Numbered from the stretch's first letter, positions 8,550-18,816 are shown. The stretch: 33,070 nucleotides of DNA from Candidatus Daviesbacteria bacterium (GCA_016183245.1 JACPEY010000058.1:1-33070), one strand, 5' to 3'. The notes: generated from the sequence alone by a model not told the origin. Program-made: numbers and translations.

Positions 8550-9148
8550 TTGTAATTATCGATTACGGCCTTGGAAATCTCGCAAGTATAACAAATGCAC
8601 TGAATAAGCTTGGAATCAAAAGCAGAATTTCGGACAGCCCTGACATGATCAAAAAAGCAAAAGCCTTAATCTTACCCGGAGTCGGGGCAGCCGGAGAAGG
8701 AATGAGAAATCTAAAAAAGAAAGGTTTGGATAAAATCATCCTGCGAGAAATAAAGGAAGAAAAACCCCTTTTAGGCATTTGCCTCGGCATGCAGCTTTTG
8801 TTTGAAAAAAGCGAAGAAGGCGAAGTAGACTGTTTGGGAATATTCAAAGGTATGGTAAGGAAATTTAAAAAGGAGCGGAAAATACCACAAATTGGATGGA
8901 ATAATGTTATGCTTACCGACAAACAAAAACTATTCCAAGGCGTTCCGAACACAACTTTCTTTTATTTTGTAAACAGTTACTATTGCCAACCCAGTGATAA
9001 ATCAATTGTAGTAGGCGTAACTGAGTACGGAGAAAGGTTCGCCAGCGTGATTAGAAAGGGAAATATCGTCGGAATGCAATTTCACCCTGAAAAAAGCGGG
9101 GATCTTGGGCTTCAATTGTTAAAAAATTTTAATGAGGCAATATGTTAA
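8546..9148 (+). CDS. hisH: Imidazole glycerol phosphate synthase subunit HisH
   Basis: IDYGLGNLASITNAL, LLGICLGMQLLFEKSEEG, GMQFHPEKSG. Confidence 0.96.
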   Translation: MIVIIDYGLGNLASITNALNKLGIKSRISDSPDMIKKAKALILPGVGAAGEGMRNLKKKGLDKIILREIKEEKPLLGICLGMQLLFEKSEEGEVDCLGIFKGMVRKFKKERKIPQIGWNNVMLTDKQKLFQGVPNTTFFYFVNSYYCQPSDKSIVVGVTEYGERFASVIRKGNIVGMQFHPEKSGDLGLQLLKNFNEAIC

Positions 9149-9852
9149 TCATTCCGGCAATAGATATTAAAAATGGCAAATGCGTCAGACTGACTCAGGG
9201 AATTTTTCAGAGCGAGAAAGTTTACTGCGACAATCCTGTCGACATGGCAAAAAAATGGGAGCAGATGGGTGCGAAAACGCTGCATATTGTTGATTTAGAC
9301 GGAGCCAAAAAGGGTGTTATGGCTAACTTAAACGCAATAAATAAAATTATTAAAGCAATCAGTATACCTATTCAGGTAGGAGGCGGCATCAGAGATGAAG
9401 CAACGGCAAAAATCTTGTTGGGCAGTGGTGTTCCCGTAATTGTTTTAGGAACTATTGCCTTAGAAAACAAAATCCTACTGCTCAAATTGTTAAAAAAATA
9501 TGGTCACAGAATCATTGTTGCGCTAGATACTAAAAATGGAAATTTAGTCACGAAAGGATGGCTGGGAAAAACAGGCAAAAATTGCATAGAAACTGCAAAG
9601 GAATTTGAAAAACAGGGTGTTGAAAAATTTATGTATACCGATGTAATCAGAGATGGAACTTTAACTGAGCCGAATTATAAGGAGATTATCGAATTAGCAA
9701 AAACCATTTCCTCGCCTATACTAGTTGGCGGAGGCATTTCCAGTATTGATGATATCCAGAAATTAAAATCCATCGGCATTGAAGGAGTAATCATTGGTAA
9801 AGCCCTTTATGAAAACCGCATAATTTTAAAGGAGGCAATAAATGCTGGCTAA
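9142..9852 (+). CDS. hisA: Phosphoribosylformimino-5-aminoimidazole carboxamide ribotide isomerase
   Basis: [34 protein letters not shown]. Confidence 0.96.
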   Translation: MLIIPAIDIKNGKCVRLTQGIFQSEKVYCDNPVDMAKKWEQMGAKTLHIVDLDGAKKGVMANLNAINKIIKAISIPIQVGGGIRDEATAKILLGSGVPVIVLGTIALENKILLLKLLKKYGHRIIVALDTKNGNLVTKGWLGKTGKNCIETAKEFEKQGVEKFMYTDVIRDGTLTEPNYKEIIELAKTISSPILVGGGISSIDDIQKLKSIGIEGVIIGKALYENRIILKEAINAG

Positions 9853-10597
9853 ACGCATTATCCCCTGCTTAGATGTAGATAACGGCAGAGTTGTAAAAGG
9901 CATTAATTTTGTAAACATCAAAGACGCTGGTAACCCTGTAGAATTAGCGAAATTTTATAATAGCGAAGGAGCAGATGAATTAGTACTTTTGGATATAACT
10001 GCTTCATTTGAAAATAGAAGTATCATGCTTGATATCGTCCATGAAGTTGCAAAACAAATATTCATACCATTTACTGTTGGAGGAGGTATTAAATCGATTA
10101 ATGATATCAAAAATATTCTTTTAGCAGGAGCGGATAAAGTCTCTATTAATACTCAGGCAGTTAATAATCCAAAACTTATCACGGAAGCAGCCAAAACATT
10201 CGGAAGTCAATGTATAGTATTGGCAATTGATGCAAAAAAGATAGATAATAGCTGGGAGGTTTTTGTAAACGGAGGAAGGACATCAACAAATTTAGATGCA
10301 TTGGATTGGGCGGAAAAAGCCGCCAAAGCCGGTGCAGGAGAAATTCTATTAACAAGTATGGACAGAGACGGCACGCAAAATGGATACGACAACGAGCTGG
10401 TAGAAAAAATTTCAAGCGTCGTCAATATTCCCGTCATAGCTTCGGGAGGAGCCGGAACAATGAAGGATTTTTTAGAAGTCTTCACTGAAGGAAAAGCTGA
10501 TGCTGCATTGGCAGCTTCTTTATTTCACTCCAGAAAATTAGAAATCCGAAACTTAAAGAAATACTTAAGATCGAAAAAAATTGCTATAAGGAACTAG
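9842..10597 (+). CDS. hisF: Imidazole glycerol phosphate synthase subunit HisF
   Basis: [43 protein letters not shown]. Confidence 0.97.
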   Translation: MLAKRIIPCLDVDNGRVVKGINFVNIKDAGNPVELAKFYNSEGADELVLLDITASFENRSIMLDIVHEVAKQIFIPFTVGGGIKSINDIKNILLAGADKVSINTQAVNNPKLITEAAKTFGSQCIVLAIDAKKIDNSWEVFVNGGRTSTNLDALDWAEKAAKAGAGEILLTSMDRDGTQNGYDNELVEKISSVVNIPVIASGGAGTMKDFLEVFTEGKADAALAASLFHSRKLEIRNLKKYLRSKKIAIRN

Positions 10598-10598
10598 T

Positions 10599-10934
10599 AT
10601 GAGATTTACCGACATTGATTTTGAAAAAGGACAGGGGTTAGTGCCTGTTGTTATCCAGGATTATAAAACTGGAGATGTCTTGATGCTTGGCTATATGAAT
10701 GATGAAGCCCTGCAAAAAACACTCGATACCGGATTAGTCTATTTTTGGAGCAGAACAAGAAAAAAACTTTGGTTGAAAGGTGAGGAATCAGGAAATAAAT
10801 TACATGTCAAAGAAATCTTTAAAGATTGCGATAATGACACTATCCTTATAAAAATAGCGTTGATTGGAAAAAATGTCTGTCATACAGGCAGAAAAAGTTG
10901 TTTTTTTCAACAAATTAAAAAGGAGGATCTATGA
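10599..10934 (+). CDS. hisI: Phosphoribosyl-AMP cyclohydrolase
   Basis: DVLMLGYMNDEALQKTLDTGLVYFWSRTRKKLWLKGEESGN, CHTGRKSCF. Confidence 0.95.
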   Translation: MRFTDIDFEKGQGLVPVVIQDYKTGDVLMLGYMNDEALQKTLDTGLVYFWSRTRKKLWLKGEESGNKLHVKEIFKDCDNDTILIKIALIGKNVCHTGRKSCFFQQIKKEDL

Positions 10935-11227
10935 ATTTGGAAGAACTCTATGAAATTATTGAAGACCGCAGGCAAAAGATGCCTGATAATTCCTACGTGG
11001 CTTCGTTATTCAGAGAAGGAAAAGACCGGATTATCCAAAAAGTGGGTGAAGAATCGATTGAGGTCGTAATCGCTGCCAAAAATGAGAGTAGAAATAGGCT
11101 AATCTCTGAAGTTGCGGATTTAATATTTCACATTCTGGTATTACTCTCAGGATATAAAATCACGCTTGAGGATGTCGAGAAAGAGCTGGCCCGGCGGAGA
11201 TCGTCCTCATTAAAGCAGAAAGGATAA
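10931..11227 (+). CDS. hisE: Phosphoribosyl-ATP pyrophosphatase
   Basis: KDRIIQKVGEESIEVVIAAKN, EVADLIFHILVLL; overlaps hisI by ATGA, GGAGG Shine-Dalgarno. Confidence 0.94.
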   Translation: MNLEELYEIIEDRRQKMPDNSYVASLFREGKDRIIQKVGEESIEVVIAAKNESRNRLISEVADLIFHILVLLSGYKITLEDVEKELARRRSSSLKQKG

Positions 11228-11233
11228 ACAAGT

Positions 11234-11261
11234 TTGTTGCTAACGCAATAATCTGTATAAT
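11234..11261 (+). promoter_or_regulatory. Candidate promoter upstream of hisS (TTGTTG-N16-TATAAT)
   Basis: Perfect TATAAT at 11256-11261 with a weak -35 at 11234-11239. Confidence 0.5.
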
Positions 11262-11338
11262 TAAAGAAAGGAAAATATGGCACAAATTAAAGCACAAACA
11301 TTATCCTTCGACTTTGCTCAGGATAAAGTTTTTTAAAG

Positions 11339-12592
11339 ATGATTATGAAAAATATAGAACCAAAAACTTTAAAAGGATTTCGAGACTTCCTGCCTGCAGA
11401 AGCCAGGAAGCGGCAGTATGTAATAAATAAACTAAAAGGCGTTTTTGAGTCTTTTGGTTTTGAGCCTTTGGAAACTCCTGCTTTGGAGTACGAAGAAGTA
11501 CTTTTGGGCAAATACGGCGAAGAAGGCGATAAATTAATGTACCGTTTTACTGACAACGGCGGCCGCAAAGTGGCTTTAAGATACGACCAGACTGTCCCCC
11601 TAGCCCGCGTGGCGGCTCAGTACCAGAATCAGTTACCCGTTCCATTTAAAAGATATCAAATTCAACCTGTGTGGCGGGCTGAAAATACCCAAAAGGGGCG
11701 GTTTAGGGAATTTCTGCAGTGTGATATTGATACTGTTGGTTTATCCTCTCCCTTGTCTGATGCAGAAGTCATTGCTACTGTAGCCAAATCTTTAGAACAA
11801 CTGGGCTTTATAAATTACAAAATTATAATTAATGACCGGGAGATTTTTTCCAATATGATCAAACAGGGTGTTTTTAGTGACGGGAGTATGCAGACAATTT
11901 TACGGGCCATGGATAAACTTAAAAAAGTAGGCCGGGAAGCAGTTTTGGACGAGATGATCAAAAAAGGCCTATCTTCTGAAAAAGCTACCTATGCTTTACA
12001 AACCATTGAAGGTTTGCAGCCCACTCAAAGAATTCAGGAAATTTTTGAGCTTTTGTCCAATATAGGTATTCCTGAAGGCCAATATGAATTTTCCCCCAGT
12101 TTAGCCAGGGGCTTGGATTATTACACTGGCTTAATCTTTGAAGTTGAAGTTGAAGAATATAGTGCCGGATCCGTTGCCGGTGGCGGCCGTTACGATAAAC
12201 TAATCGGCATGTTTGCCGGGAAAGATATCCCGGCAGTAGGTGTGGCTTTTGGATTTGACAGGATTATGGAAGCCATGGACCAATTAAAGCTATTTCCCGC
12301 TAATTTAACTACCACCAAAGTCCTGGTAACAGTATTTTCAAAAGAATTAGAATCAGAATCTATTAAGGCAACTTCCCTCTTGCGCTCGAACAATATAAAT
12401 TGCGAACTCTGGCTGGATCCTGAAGCTAAACTGGATAAACAATTAAAGTACGCTGACCAAAAAGGCATCCCATACGCTGTTATCATAGGTCCTGATGAAG
12501 CTTCCAAAGGAACCACTACTTTAAAAGACCTGGAAAGTAAAACCCAGGAAACCTTTCCTCTTGACGAACTTGCATCTAAACTGACATCATAA
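11339..12592 (+). CDS. hisS: Histidyl-tRNA synthetase
   Basis: GFRDFLPAEARKRQYV, RYDQTVPLARVAA, GLDYYTGLIFEVE, GGGRYDKLI. Confidence 0.96.
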   Translation: MIMKNIEPKTLKGFRDFLPAEARKRQYVINKLKGVFESFGFEPLETPALEYEEVLLGKYGEEGDKLMYRFTDNGGRKVALRYDQTVPLARVAAQYQNQLPVPFKRYQIQPVWRAENTQKGRFREFLQCDIDTVGLSSPLSDAEVIATVAKSLEQLGFINYKIIINDREIFSNMIKQGVFSDGSMQTILRAMDKLKKVGREAVLDEMIKKGLSSEKATYALQTIEGLQPTQRIQEIFELLSNIGIPEGQYEFSPSLARGLDYYTGLIFEVEVEEYSAGSVAGGGRYDKLIGMFAGKDIPAVGVAFGFDRIMEAMDQLKLFPANLTTTKVLVTVFSKELESESIKATSLLRSNNINCELWLDPEAKLDKQLKYADQKGIPYAVIIGPDEASKGTTTLKDLESKTQETFPLDELASKLTS

Positions 12593-12597
12593 TAATA

Positions 12598-12692
12598 TGT
12601 CATTCCGAACGAAGTAAGGTCTTCCAACTCAAGAAGCTGATTGAGGCGGAAGATTGCCGCGTCACTCGCTACGCTCGTTCCTCGCAATGACA
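12598..12692. repeat. Dispersed palindromic repeat, TGTCATTCCGAACGAAG...CTCGCAATGACA
   Basis: Starts TGTCAT and ends ATGACA; lies between hisS and the EamA gene. Confidence 0.8.
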
Positions 12693-12698
12693 AAAAGT

Positions 12699-13637
12699 AT
12701 GTCATCTCAAATTTTCAAAAAACCCATACCATATTTAGCCTTAATACTTGCCCATCTTTTCTGGGGCTCAAATTTTGTTGTTGCAAAAATTACTTTGCAG
12801 GAATTTCCGCCTATGACCCTGGCGCTGCTCCGTTTCGCTTTAGCCTCTTTACTTCTGGCTCCTTTTTTCATTGCTGAAACAAAAAAAGTCAAAATCGAAA
12901 AAAAAGACTTCCCAAAACTCATTGCCATTGGAGTCCTGATTATTGTTTTAAATATCACTTTTTTCTTTGAAGGAATTAAAAGAACAACTGCTATTGATGC
13001 TTCATTTTTAACTTTACTAATCCCATCTTTATCTGTACTTTTAGGCTGGTGGTTTTTAAAAGAAAAAGTTTTCCTTTATAACCTCTTAGGGGTAGCCTTA
13101 GGATTTATAGGGGCATTAGTTATAGTAGGCCTTCCTCAAATTATTACCGGCACGGTTTCCCCCGAAATACTGACAGGCAATATTTTAATAGTTTTAGCCT
13201 CAATTTCCTGGGTTTTAGGTGCCACTATTTCCAAAAAGATATTAAACAAGTATTCATCCCTGGTTATAACAGCAATTGCATTTTTAGTAGGGACTGTTGC
13301 TTTTTTTATCCCGGCTAGCCTGGAGTATATTCAGAACCCAGGCTGGATGAACCAGGTAACAATTCTGGGTATCCTAGGACTGATATTTATGACGCTTCTT
13401 TCATCAATTTCAGCTTATTTTCTTTTTGAATGGGGATTATCCAAAACATCAATCATCGTTGCCGATCTTTTCCAGTACATTGAACCATTTATAGCTACTA
13501 CCCTGGCTGTGACGCTTTTGGGTGAAAAAATATCAAACCAGTTTTTGATAGGGGGCATTCTGATTGCAGCAGGAGCATATTTAGGAACACTGGCCAAAGA
13601 GGCTCATCATAGACATCACAAGGCACATAGAGTGTAA
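12699..13637 (+). CDS. EamA/DMT-family transporter
   Basis: Ten hydrophobic segments, LILAHLFWGSNFVVAK...; the longer ORF start (12654) lies in the repeat, so start set at MSSQIF. Confidence 0.85.
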   Translation: MSSQIFKKPIPYLALILAHLFWGSNFVVAKITLQEFPPMTLALLRFALASLLLAPFFIAETKKVKIEKKDFPKLIAIGVLIIVLNITFFFEGIKRTTAIDASFLTLLIPSLSVLLGWWFLKEKVFLYNLLGVALGFIGALVIVGLPQIITGTVSPEILTGNILIVLASISWVLGATISKKILNKYSSLVITAIAFLVGTVAFFIPASLEYIQNPGWMNQVTILGILGLIFMTLLSSISAYFLFEWGLSKTSIIVADLFQYIEPFIATTLAVTLLGEKISNQFLIGGILIAAGAYLGTLAKEAHHRHHKAHRV

Positions 13638-13641
13638 TTTT

Positions 13642-16600
13642 CTAGTGAATTATTCTAGCTGTGTAAATCTTGTTAGTAATATTGTAACCATTAAAATCAA
13701 AGTCTGGGCTTACCGGCTCTGGTTCTTTATCATGCACATAATTATTAATAACATAGCTGGTAATAGAAGAATAATTGGAAATGGTTCCGGCTGTTCCCGC
13801 CACCAACACTTTCTTTTTTCCTCTTATTTCCGCTACATCAGCAAATTTATCCAATAAGCTTTCTGTAAATTTACTAATATCAATTTCTCCCTCCTTCGGA
13901 ATATCCAAAGCTCTCACCAATAAAGCTTCTTCTCCTTTGGCGGTTTGCACCTCAAAAATCAATACTGAACCTACGAATCTGGAATCACCACTTTCTAAAC
14001 CGGTAATAAACTTGTACGGTATAACCAATGGATGTCGGGATTCTGATCCCGAATATGTTTGCAGCAAATTAGGCACTCGGGTATAACAAACATCAGCCAA
14101 ATAACCTGCCATTTCACCCACCAGCCCACGGTCCGGAATAATCTTAACTTCAGCAACCTGCCCTGTCTGGGTTTTGATAAAACGGGCTTGTTCCTGCCTT
14201 AATTTCTCTGCGTGCGGATTAAACCGCTCTGTAATTCTACGAAAATTTTTTCTTAAGCCGTCATTTTTGATGATTGTCTCCACAATTTCCGGCCGCCAAT
14301 ATTTTTCCTGACCACTTTGATCCAAACTTAAAACGTGGTTTTTAATCATTTCATCAACTGTTAAAACAATTTCATTGATTCCTTCAGCAGTAACACCTTC
14401 TTGGGATAATTTGATTCTGACATTTTCCAAAAACTCGGGAGACCTGTTGTCTCGTTGATACAGCTTGGATAAAATGATTCTTCTCATTACCGAATCTATT
14501 CCAGCAAAACCTTCTCCTCCGCTGCGGTCTTCATTACTGAAATTCATGTTCAGCAGGGCCAAAGTTAACGAGTCTAGATCAGAAACTTTATCAAGGTGCT
14601 CTAAATAAGAATGAAGGTCGGTCATTTGTCTCGACATAGCAGCTACGGCTTTCTCGTTATTCATTCGGCCAAGAGCTTTACGGATAATATCGGCTCGCCT
14701 ATCAATAACTGCTTTTACAGACGTCTTTAGTTGATCTACCGAATGAGGTTGATCAATACACTCCAGAATTTCTCTTCTTAACACATTGTAGTCACCCTGA
14801 ACCGCTTCTGCGTTAAACTCTATCATTACACTAGATGCCGTGACGGTTTCGGTTCCGTATCCCCTAGGAAGAGAAGGAATTGTTCCTCTTTCTAACCCAA
14901 CAGCAAATTCGCTAATTTTGCTTGTTAGACTTTCTGTGGTTCCAGATCCAAAACGAGCAGTATCAAATCCGGTCACATTGGCTAACATTTGTATTTGAAA
15001 AGGGGTTAGATTACGCAATTGCTCTGGGCTTGTTAATTGTTCTTCTCCGAAAACCATTTTTTTTATCTCAGATAGCCTTTGCACCATCTCCGCAGTAGAA
15101 GTAAGTCTCAAATTCTTCATCTCTTCCGGTAAATCCGCAATTTTCTGATGCTCAAAAAGGTATAACCAGCGATAATATCGGTAGATAGTTTCATTTCTAG
15201 CTAAACCAAAGTTATGAATATAATCCGTGGCTATTGCAAATTCGAGTGGATCTAAACGAAATTGATCTTTTGGTAAATAACTTTTTAGATAAGTGATAAA
15301 TTTGGAAGTTCTATCAAAATCATTTCCACTAAAAGCATTACGCGCTTCGTCAGTAGATTTTGGTAAAACTGCTAAAAATCTATCAAATACTTCCTTACCT
15401 AATCCCATCCGCCAGAAATTTTGGTATTGTCTAGGTGTTAAATCAGGTCTTCTCTTAGGTAAATCAAGCATTGCATATGGTACTTCCTGCATTAATTTTT
15501 GATAAAAAAGTGGTGTTTCCTGATTATCTACTACCATCTCTATAAACTGATCCCTATTTCTCAATAAAAATTCAGCTACAGAAGCATTTTGTGAATTTTG
15601 TGAATAATAGCGCCAAAAAGTTTGATCTGCTGCAGGTATTTCTACCCAATCAATTTGCGCTAAAATTTGGCCAATTAATACTTGTTTGTTTGCATTATCT
15701 TTACTATTATTACCTAACATTGCTGCTTCATTTAAAAAAGCCAAAGTTGGCCGATCATTTTCAATAAATTCGGCGAAACGGTTCTTATCTACAAGTAATG
15801 CATCCCGAATAGCATAAGTTCTTTCACGATCAACTTTAAGAAAAAATTCCCAAAAAGCTCTTTCTTGCACTGGCAATTTATCCATATCAATCAGAGCAAG
15901 CACCTCACGAATCATCGGCAAAGATGATTCATTTTGTCGAGTAGCATACCCTAAGAAAACTTCTGTAGGTTTTCCGTCAACTACAAACCTTAATTTATTA
16001 AAATTATCTAAGCTGAGCGGTGAAGACAAAATACAATCCAAAAGATTCTTTCGTATCGCCGAACTGGAAGGAATACTTTTGAAAAACTCCCAAACTAGCC
16101 GCTCGTCAGCAGAATAACCGTTTAAATCTGTAACTGACAATAATTTATCAATTTCCCCCTGATTGCCATTTTTTGCTACCATCAGCAACAGATCCGAAGT
16201 TGGTACGCCCTCAGCAAAATAATTTTTATACTCTGCTATATTCTTGTGTCTCATCAGTCCCGTTACTTCCAAAGGTAGACTTAAACACGCCTTGCAAAAC
16301 TGCTGCTGTTCGGGAGTAAAGGCGGCAATTACCTCATTAGTAAAAAGAGATCTTGCTTGGGAGAAAAAACCAATATGTAAAGCATTTTCAAAAAAAGCAA
16401 CAGTCGGTCGGCCATTATTGATAAAAGAGGCGATCTCGAAAAGACCCAAAGCAGCCATTTGTTGTTGCAAATTTTCTGGCAGGGTTCTGAAAAAAGCTAA
16501 TTTGGATTGATCCTCCTTTGAAAGCGTAGCTAAAAACTCTCCTGGTAAATTAACCAAGGCAGCCACTCTAATATCTTGCTTCAGTTGGTGAAAATAGGTA

Positions 16601-18414
16601 AGCTTCAAATAAGGATCCAACTTATCCTGATTATGACATTTCGAAACAAATTCCTGCATCAACCAATCTCCCACCGGTACTCCCTCACTAATAAGTTTAT
16701 TAAGCATCATAGCATTCGGCGCGAGACCGCCGACATCATCGAACATTTCATCAGCAATTTCATCTCTATGAGTAGCTAAATATGAATAGAATTGTAATCG
16801 GTCAGGCAATATGCTAGACGCATGTTTCGCAGGCTCTAAATGATCTATTAAATTCAAAACAAATCCGGTTGCAAATTGAAGAGGAACAGCAGGTATTTCT
16901 CCTCTGTTTACTTTTGACCTTAAATCCTGCACATAATTGATTATTTTTCCCTTGCTCAATCCTACCTCACCGTTTTCCCATATTAAAAAATCTCCTGGTT
17001 TGAAGCCCTCAGTTTTAGGCAGTGAATTTAAAATTATTGCAATATCAGCCAAAGTTTCTTTATTTTTGTATAATTCTTCATAAAAAGGCACTGCTGCGGC
17101 ATGTAAAATCTTAGTTCCGTAATAATATTCTTCAAAAGCCTTGGCCCAGGCAACTCTTTCCGGATCAGCCTGAAAGGAAAGAATTTGACTAAATGTTTTC
17201 TCTATTTCTCCATACAGCTTAGTAATATCTTCAAAATGATAACCCATCCCCTCAAACGCCTTGTAGATACCGCGACAATCCCAACCAGCATTAATTAAAG
17301 CATTAAGCTGAGGTAGCTTACCACTGGAATCAAGGTATCGTATACCTGTGGTAAAATCCCTACCACCGCAAGCTAATTTTTCTCCATATAAAGGCGACTT
17401 ACCTGCAGCTTGCGCTTTCCTTTCTGGCAGGACATTAGTAGCAGCCCAATCAACTAGATAGGGATAATATTTTTCCAGTTGTTGACCAATTGCAGGATTA
17501 AGCAAATCATTGTATTCTAACCAATATTCATAATTACCACCATGATCGTAACTACCCTTTGGACGCTCTTTTCTAAAGGGCAAAACCTCTGCAAACATTT
17601 GCCAAATAACAGCTTTGTTGAAGGCTTCCTGCTGATTGAGAGTTAAGCCTCCTTGTTTCATTATCTGCAGCAAACCATTCTGTTCAGATTTGCCAATTCC
17701 ACTACAGAAAGAGTCATTACCATATAGAACCTGCGTCCTCCCGTCAAATTGGTGGTAAATTTTTTTAAAAGTTTCTTCCTGCATATTACCTAAAACTGCA
17801 ATCATTTCAGCAAGTTCATCAGGATAATCTCGGAACTCATAGCTTCTTGGTACAATATAAAGTTGGTGTCCCCGCTGAATGGCCAATTTAAATTTTTTTA
17901 TAGCCTCAGACTCATTCTGATCTAGGGATTTCACTAAACGGGATAAAACTTCTGGTTTAAAATCCCTTCTCTTATATATCAGAATATTCGCCTCAATTAC
18001 CTGTAACAGCTCCCCGCTTTGCTTAACCCCTGCCCAGCTAAGGCGTTTTTTCATATACTCGCGCCAAAGTCTCGTTGGCAACCTCTGATCAGCTAGTTGT
18101 CTCTGTATTTCTTCATTCTTATAATCCAACGTTACCTTTCCGCTATGAAACTGATCGCGAGCAATATTTGCTGTTTGTCCAATTACATAATCCCTGAGCT
18201 GTTTTTCTTTCCTTTGAAAATCTGCTTGAGAAGATATAGAAGTTTCTTCCGACATTCCAAGCTTTTGTCGAAATTCCAAAGGAGTTTTATGGCGGTCAAA
18301 TCCCCTAATCTGCGGTGGTTCTAATTTAAAAGGAGCTTCTACTTTTTCAAGGGGCCTTACAGCTTCTCTTTTTTCAGCACCCACATGTTCCAAAACCGCA
18401 GCTTCATTACCCAT
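13642..18414 (-). CDS. Giant uncharacterised cytoplasmic protein (about 1590 aa) with internal alpha-helical repeats
   Basis: Single ORF of 1599 codons, no signal peptide or obvious TM. Start at MGNEAAVLEHV chosen because GGAAA precedes it (the longer ORF starts at 18441). Confidence 0.75.
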   Translation of the reverse strand: MGNEAAVLEHVGAEKREAVRPLEKVEAPFKLEPPQIRGFDRHKTPLEFRQKLGMSEETSISSQADFQRKEKQLRDYVIGQTANIARDQFHSGKVTLDYKNEEIQRQLADQRLPTRLWREYMKKRLSWAGVKQSGELLQVIEANILIYKRRDFKPEVLSRLVKSLDQNESEAIKKFKLAIQRGHQLYIVPRSYEFRDYPDELAEMIAVLGNMQEETFKKIYHQFDGRTQVLYGNDSFCSGIGKSEQNGLLQIMKQGGLTLNQQEAFNKAVIWQMFAEVLPFRKERPKGSYDHGGNYEYWLEYNDLLNPAIGQQLEKYYPYLVDWAATNVLPERKAQAAGKSPLYGEKLACGGRDFTTGIRYLDSSGKLPQLNALINAGWDCRGIYKAFEGMGYHFEDITKLYGEIEKTFSQILSFQADPERVAWAKAFEEYYYGTKILHAAAVPFYEELYKNKETLADIAIILNSLPKTEGFKPGDFLIWENGEVGLSKGKIINYVQDLRSKVNRGEIPAVPLQFATGFVLNLIDHLEPAKHASSILPDRLQFYSYLATHRDEIADEMFDDVGGLAPNAMMLNKLISEGVPVGDWLMQEFVSKCHNQDKLDPYLKLTYFHQLKQDIRVAALVNLPGEFLATLSKEDQSKLAFFRTLPENLQQQMAALGLFEIASFINNGRPTVAFFENALHIGFFSQARSLFTNEVIAAFTPEQQQFCKACLSLPLEVTGLMRHKNIAEYKNYFAEGVPTSDLLLMVAKNGNQGEIDKLLSVTDLNGYSADERLVWEFFKSIPSSSAIRKNLLDCILSSPLSLDNFNKLRFVVDGKPTEVFLGYATRQNESSLPMIREVLALIDMDKLPVQERAFWEFFLKVDRERTYAIRDALLVDKNRFAEFIENDRPTLAFLNEAAMLGNNSKDNANKQVLIGQILAQIDWVEIPAADQTFWRYYSQNSQNASVAEFLLRNRDQFIEMVVDNQETPLFYQKLMQEVPYAMLDLPKRRPDLTPRQYQNFWRMGLGKEVFDRFLAVLPKSTDEARNAFSGNDFDRTSKFITYLKSYLPKDQFRLDPLEFAIATDYIHNFGLARNETIYRYYRWLYLFEHQKIADLPEEMKNLRLTSTAEMVQRLSEIKKMVFGEEQLTSPEQLRNLTPFQIQMLANVTGFDTARFGSGTTESLTSKISEFAVGLERGTIPSLPRGYGTETVTASSVMIEFNAEAVQGDYNVLRREILECIDQPHSVDQLKTSVKAVIDRRADIIRKALGRMNNEKAVAAMSRQMTDLHSYLEHLDKVSDLDSLTLALLNMNFSNEDRSGGEGFAGIDSVMRRIILSKLYQRDNRSPEFLENVRIKLSQEGVTAEGINEIVLTVDEMIKNHVLSLDQSGQEKYWRPEIVETIIKNDGLRKNFRRITERFNPHAEKLRQEQARFIKTQTGQVAEVKIIPDRGLVGEMAGYLADVCYTRVPNLLQTYSGSESRHPLVIPYKFITGLESGDSRFVGSVLIFEVQTAKGEEALLVRALDIPKEGEIDISKFTESLLDKFADVAEIRGKKKVLVAGTAGTISNYSSITSYVINNYVHDKEPEPVSPDFDFNGYNITNKIYTARIIH

Positions 18415-18447
18415 ATTATTTCCAGAATAACATAAATTCAAACCACT

Positions 18448-18475
18448 TTGAATTTTGAACTCATTCTGCTATACT
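18448..18475 (+). promoter_or_regulatory. Promoter for rpmE: TTGAAT-N16-TATACT, extended -10 TGC
   Basis: TTGAAT 18448-18453, TATACT 18470-18475, ATG at 18486. Confidence 0.7.
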
Positions 18476-18485
18476 ATGCACTGAT

Positions 18486-18812
18486 ATGAAAGCAAATATT
18501 CATCCGCAATGGTTTACGGAGGCAAAAGTCAGCTGCGCTTGCGGTAACACTTTTACGACAGGTTCTACCCTGCCTTCAATCCGCGTGGACATTTGCAGTG
18601 CCTGTCATCCTCTTTTTACAGGCCAGCAAAAATTTGTTGATACTTTAGGTCAAGTGGACAGATTTATAAAGAAAACTGAATCTTCCAAAACTAAACAGGA
18701 AGAAAGAAAAAGAATTTTGGAAGCCAGAAAAGCAAAAGTTGAAGACAAAAAGAAAGAACGGCCTTCCCTCAAGGATCTACTCATGCAGGCCCGCAAACAA
18801 ATCCCTTCCTAG
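18486..18812 (+). CDS. rpmE: 50S ribosomal protein L31 with extended charged C-terminus
   Basis: [60 protein letters not shown]. Confidence 0.92.
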   Translation: MKANIHPQWFTEAKVSCACGNTFTTGSTLPSIRVDICSACHPLFTGQQKFVDTLGQVDRFIKKTESSKTKQEERKRILEARKAKVEDKKKERPSLKDLLMQARKQIPS

Positions 18813-18816
18813 ATAA

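Noticed and set aside
12190-12705. 171-aa minus-strand ORF over the hisS 3' end and repeat
   Set aside because: Starts in the palindromic repeat and is antisense to hisS; the repeat-encoded N-terminus is an artefact.
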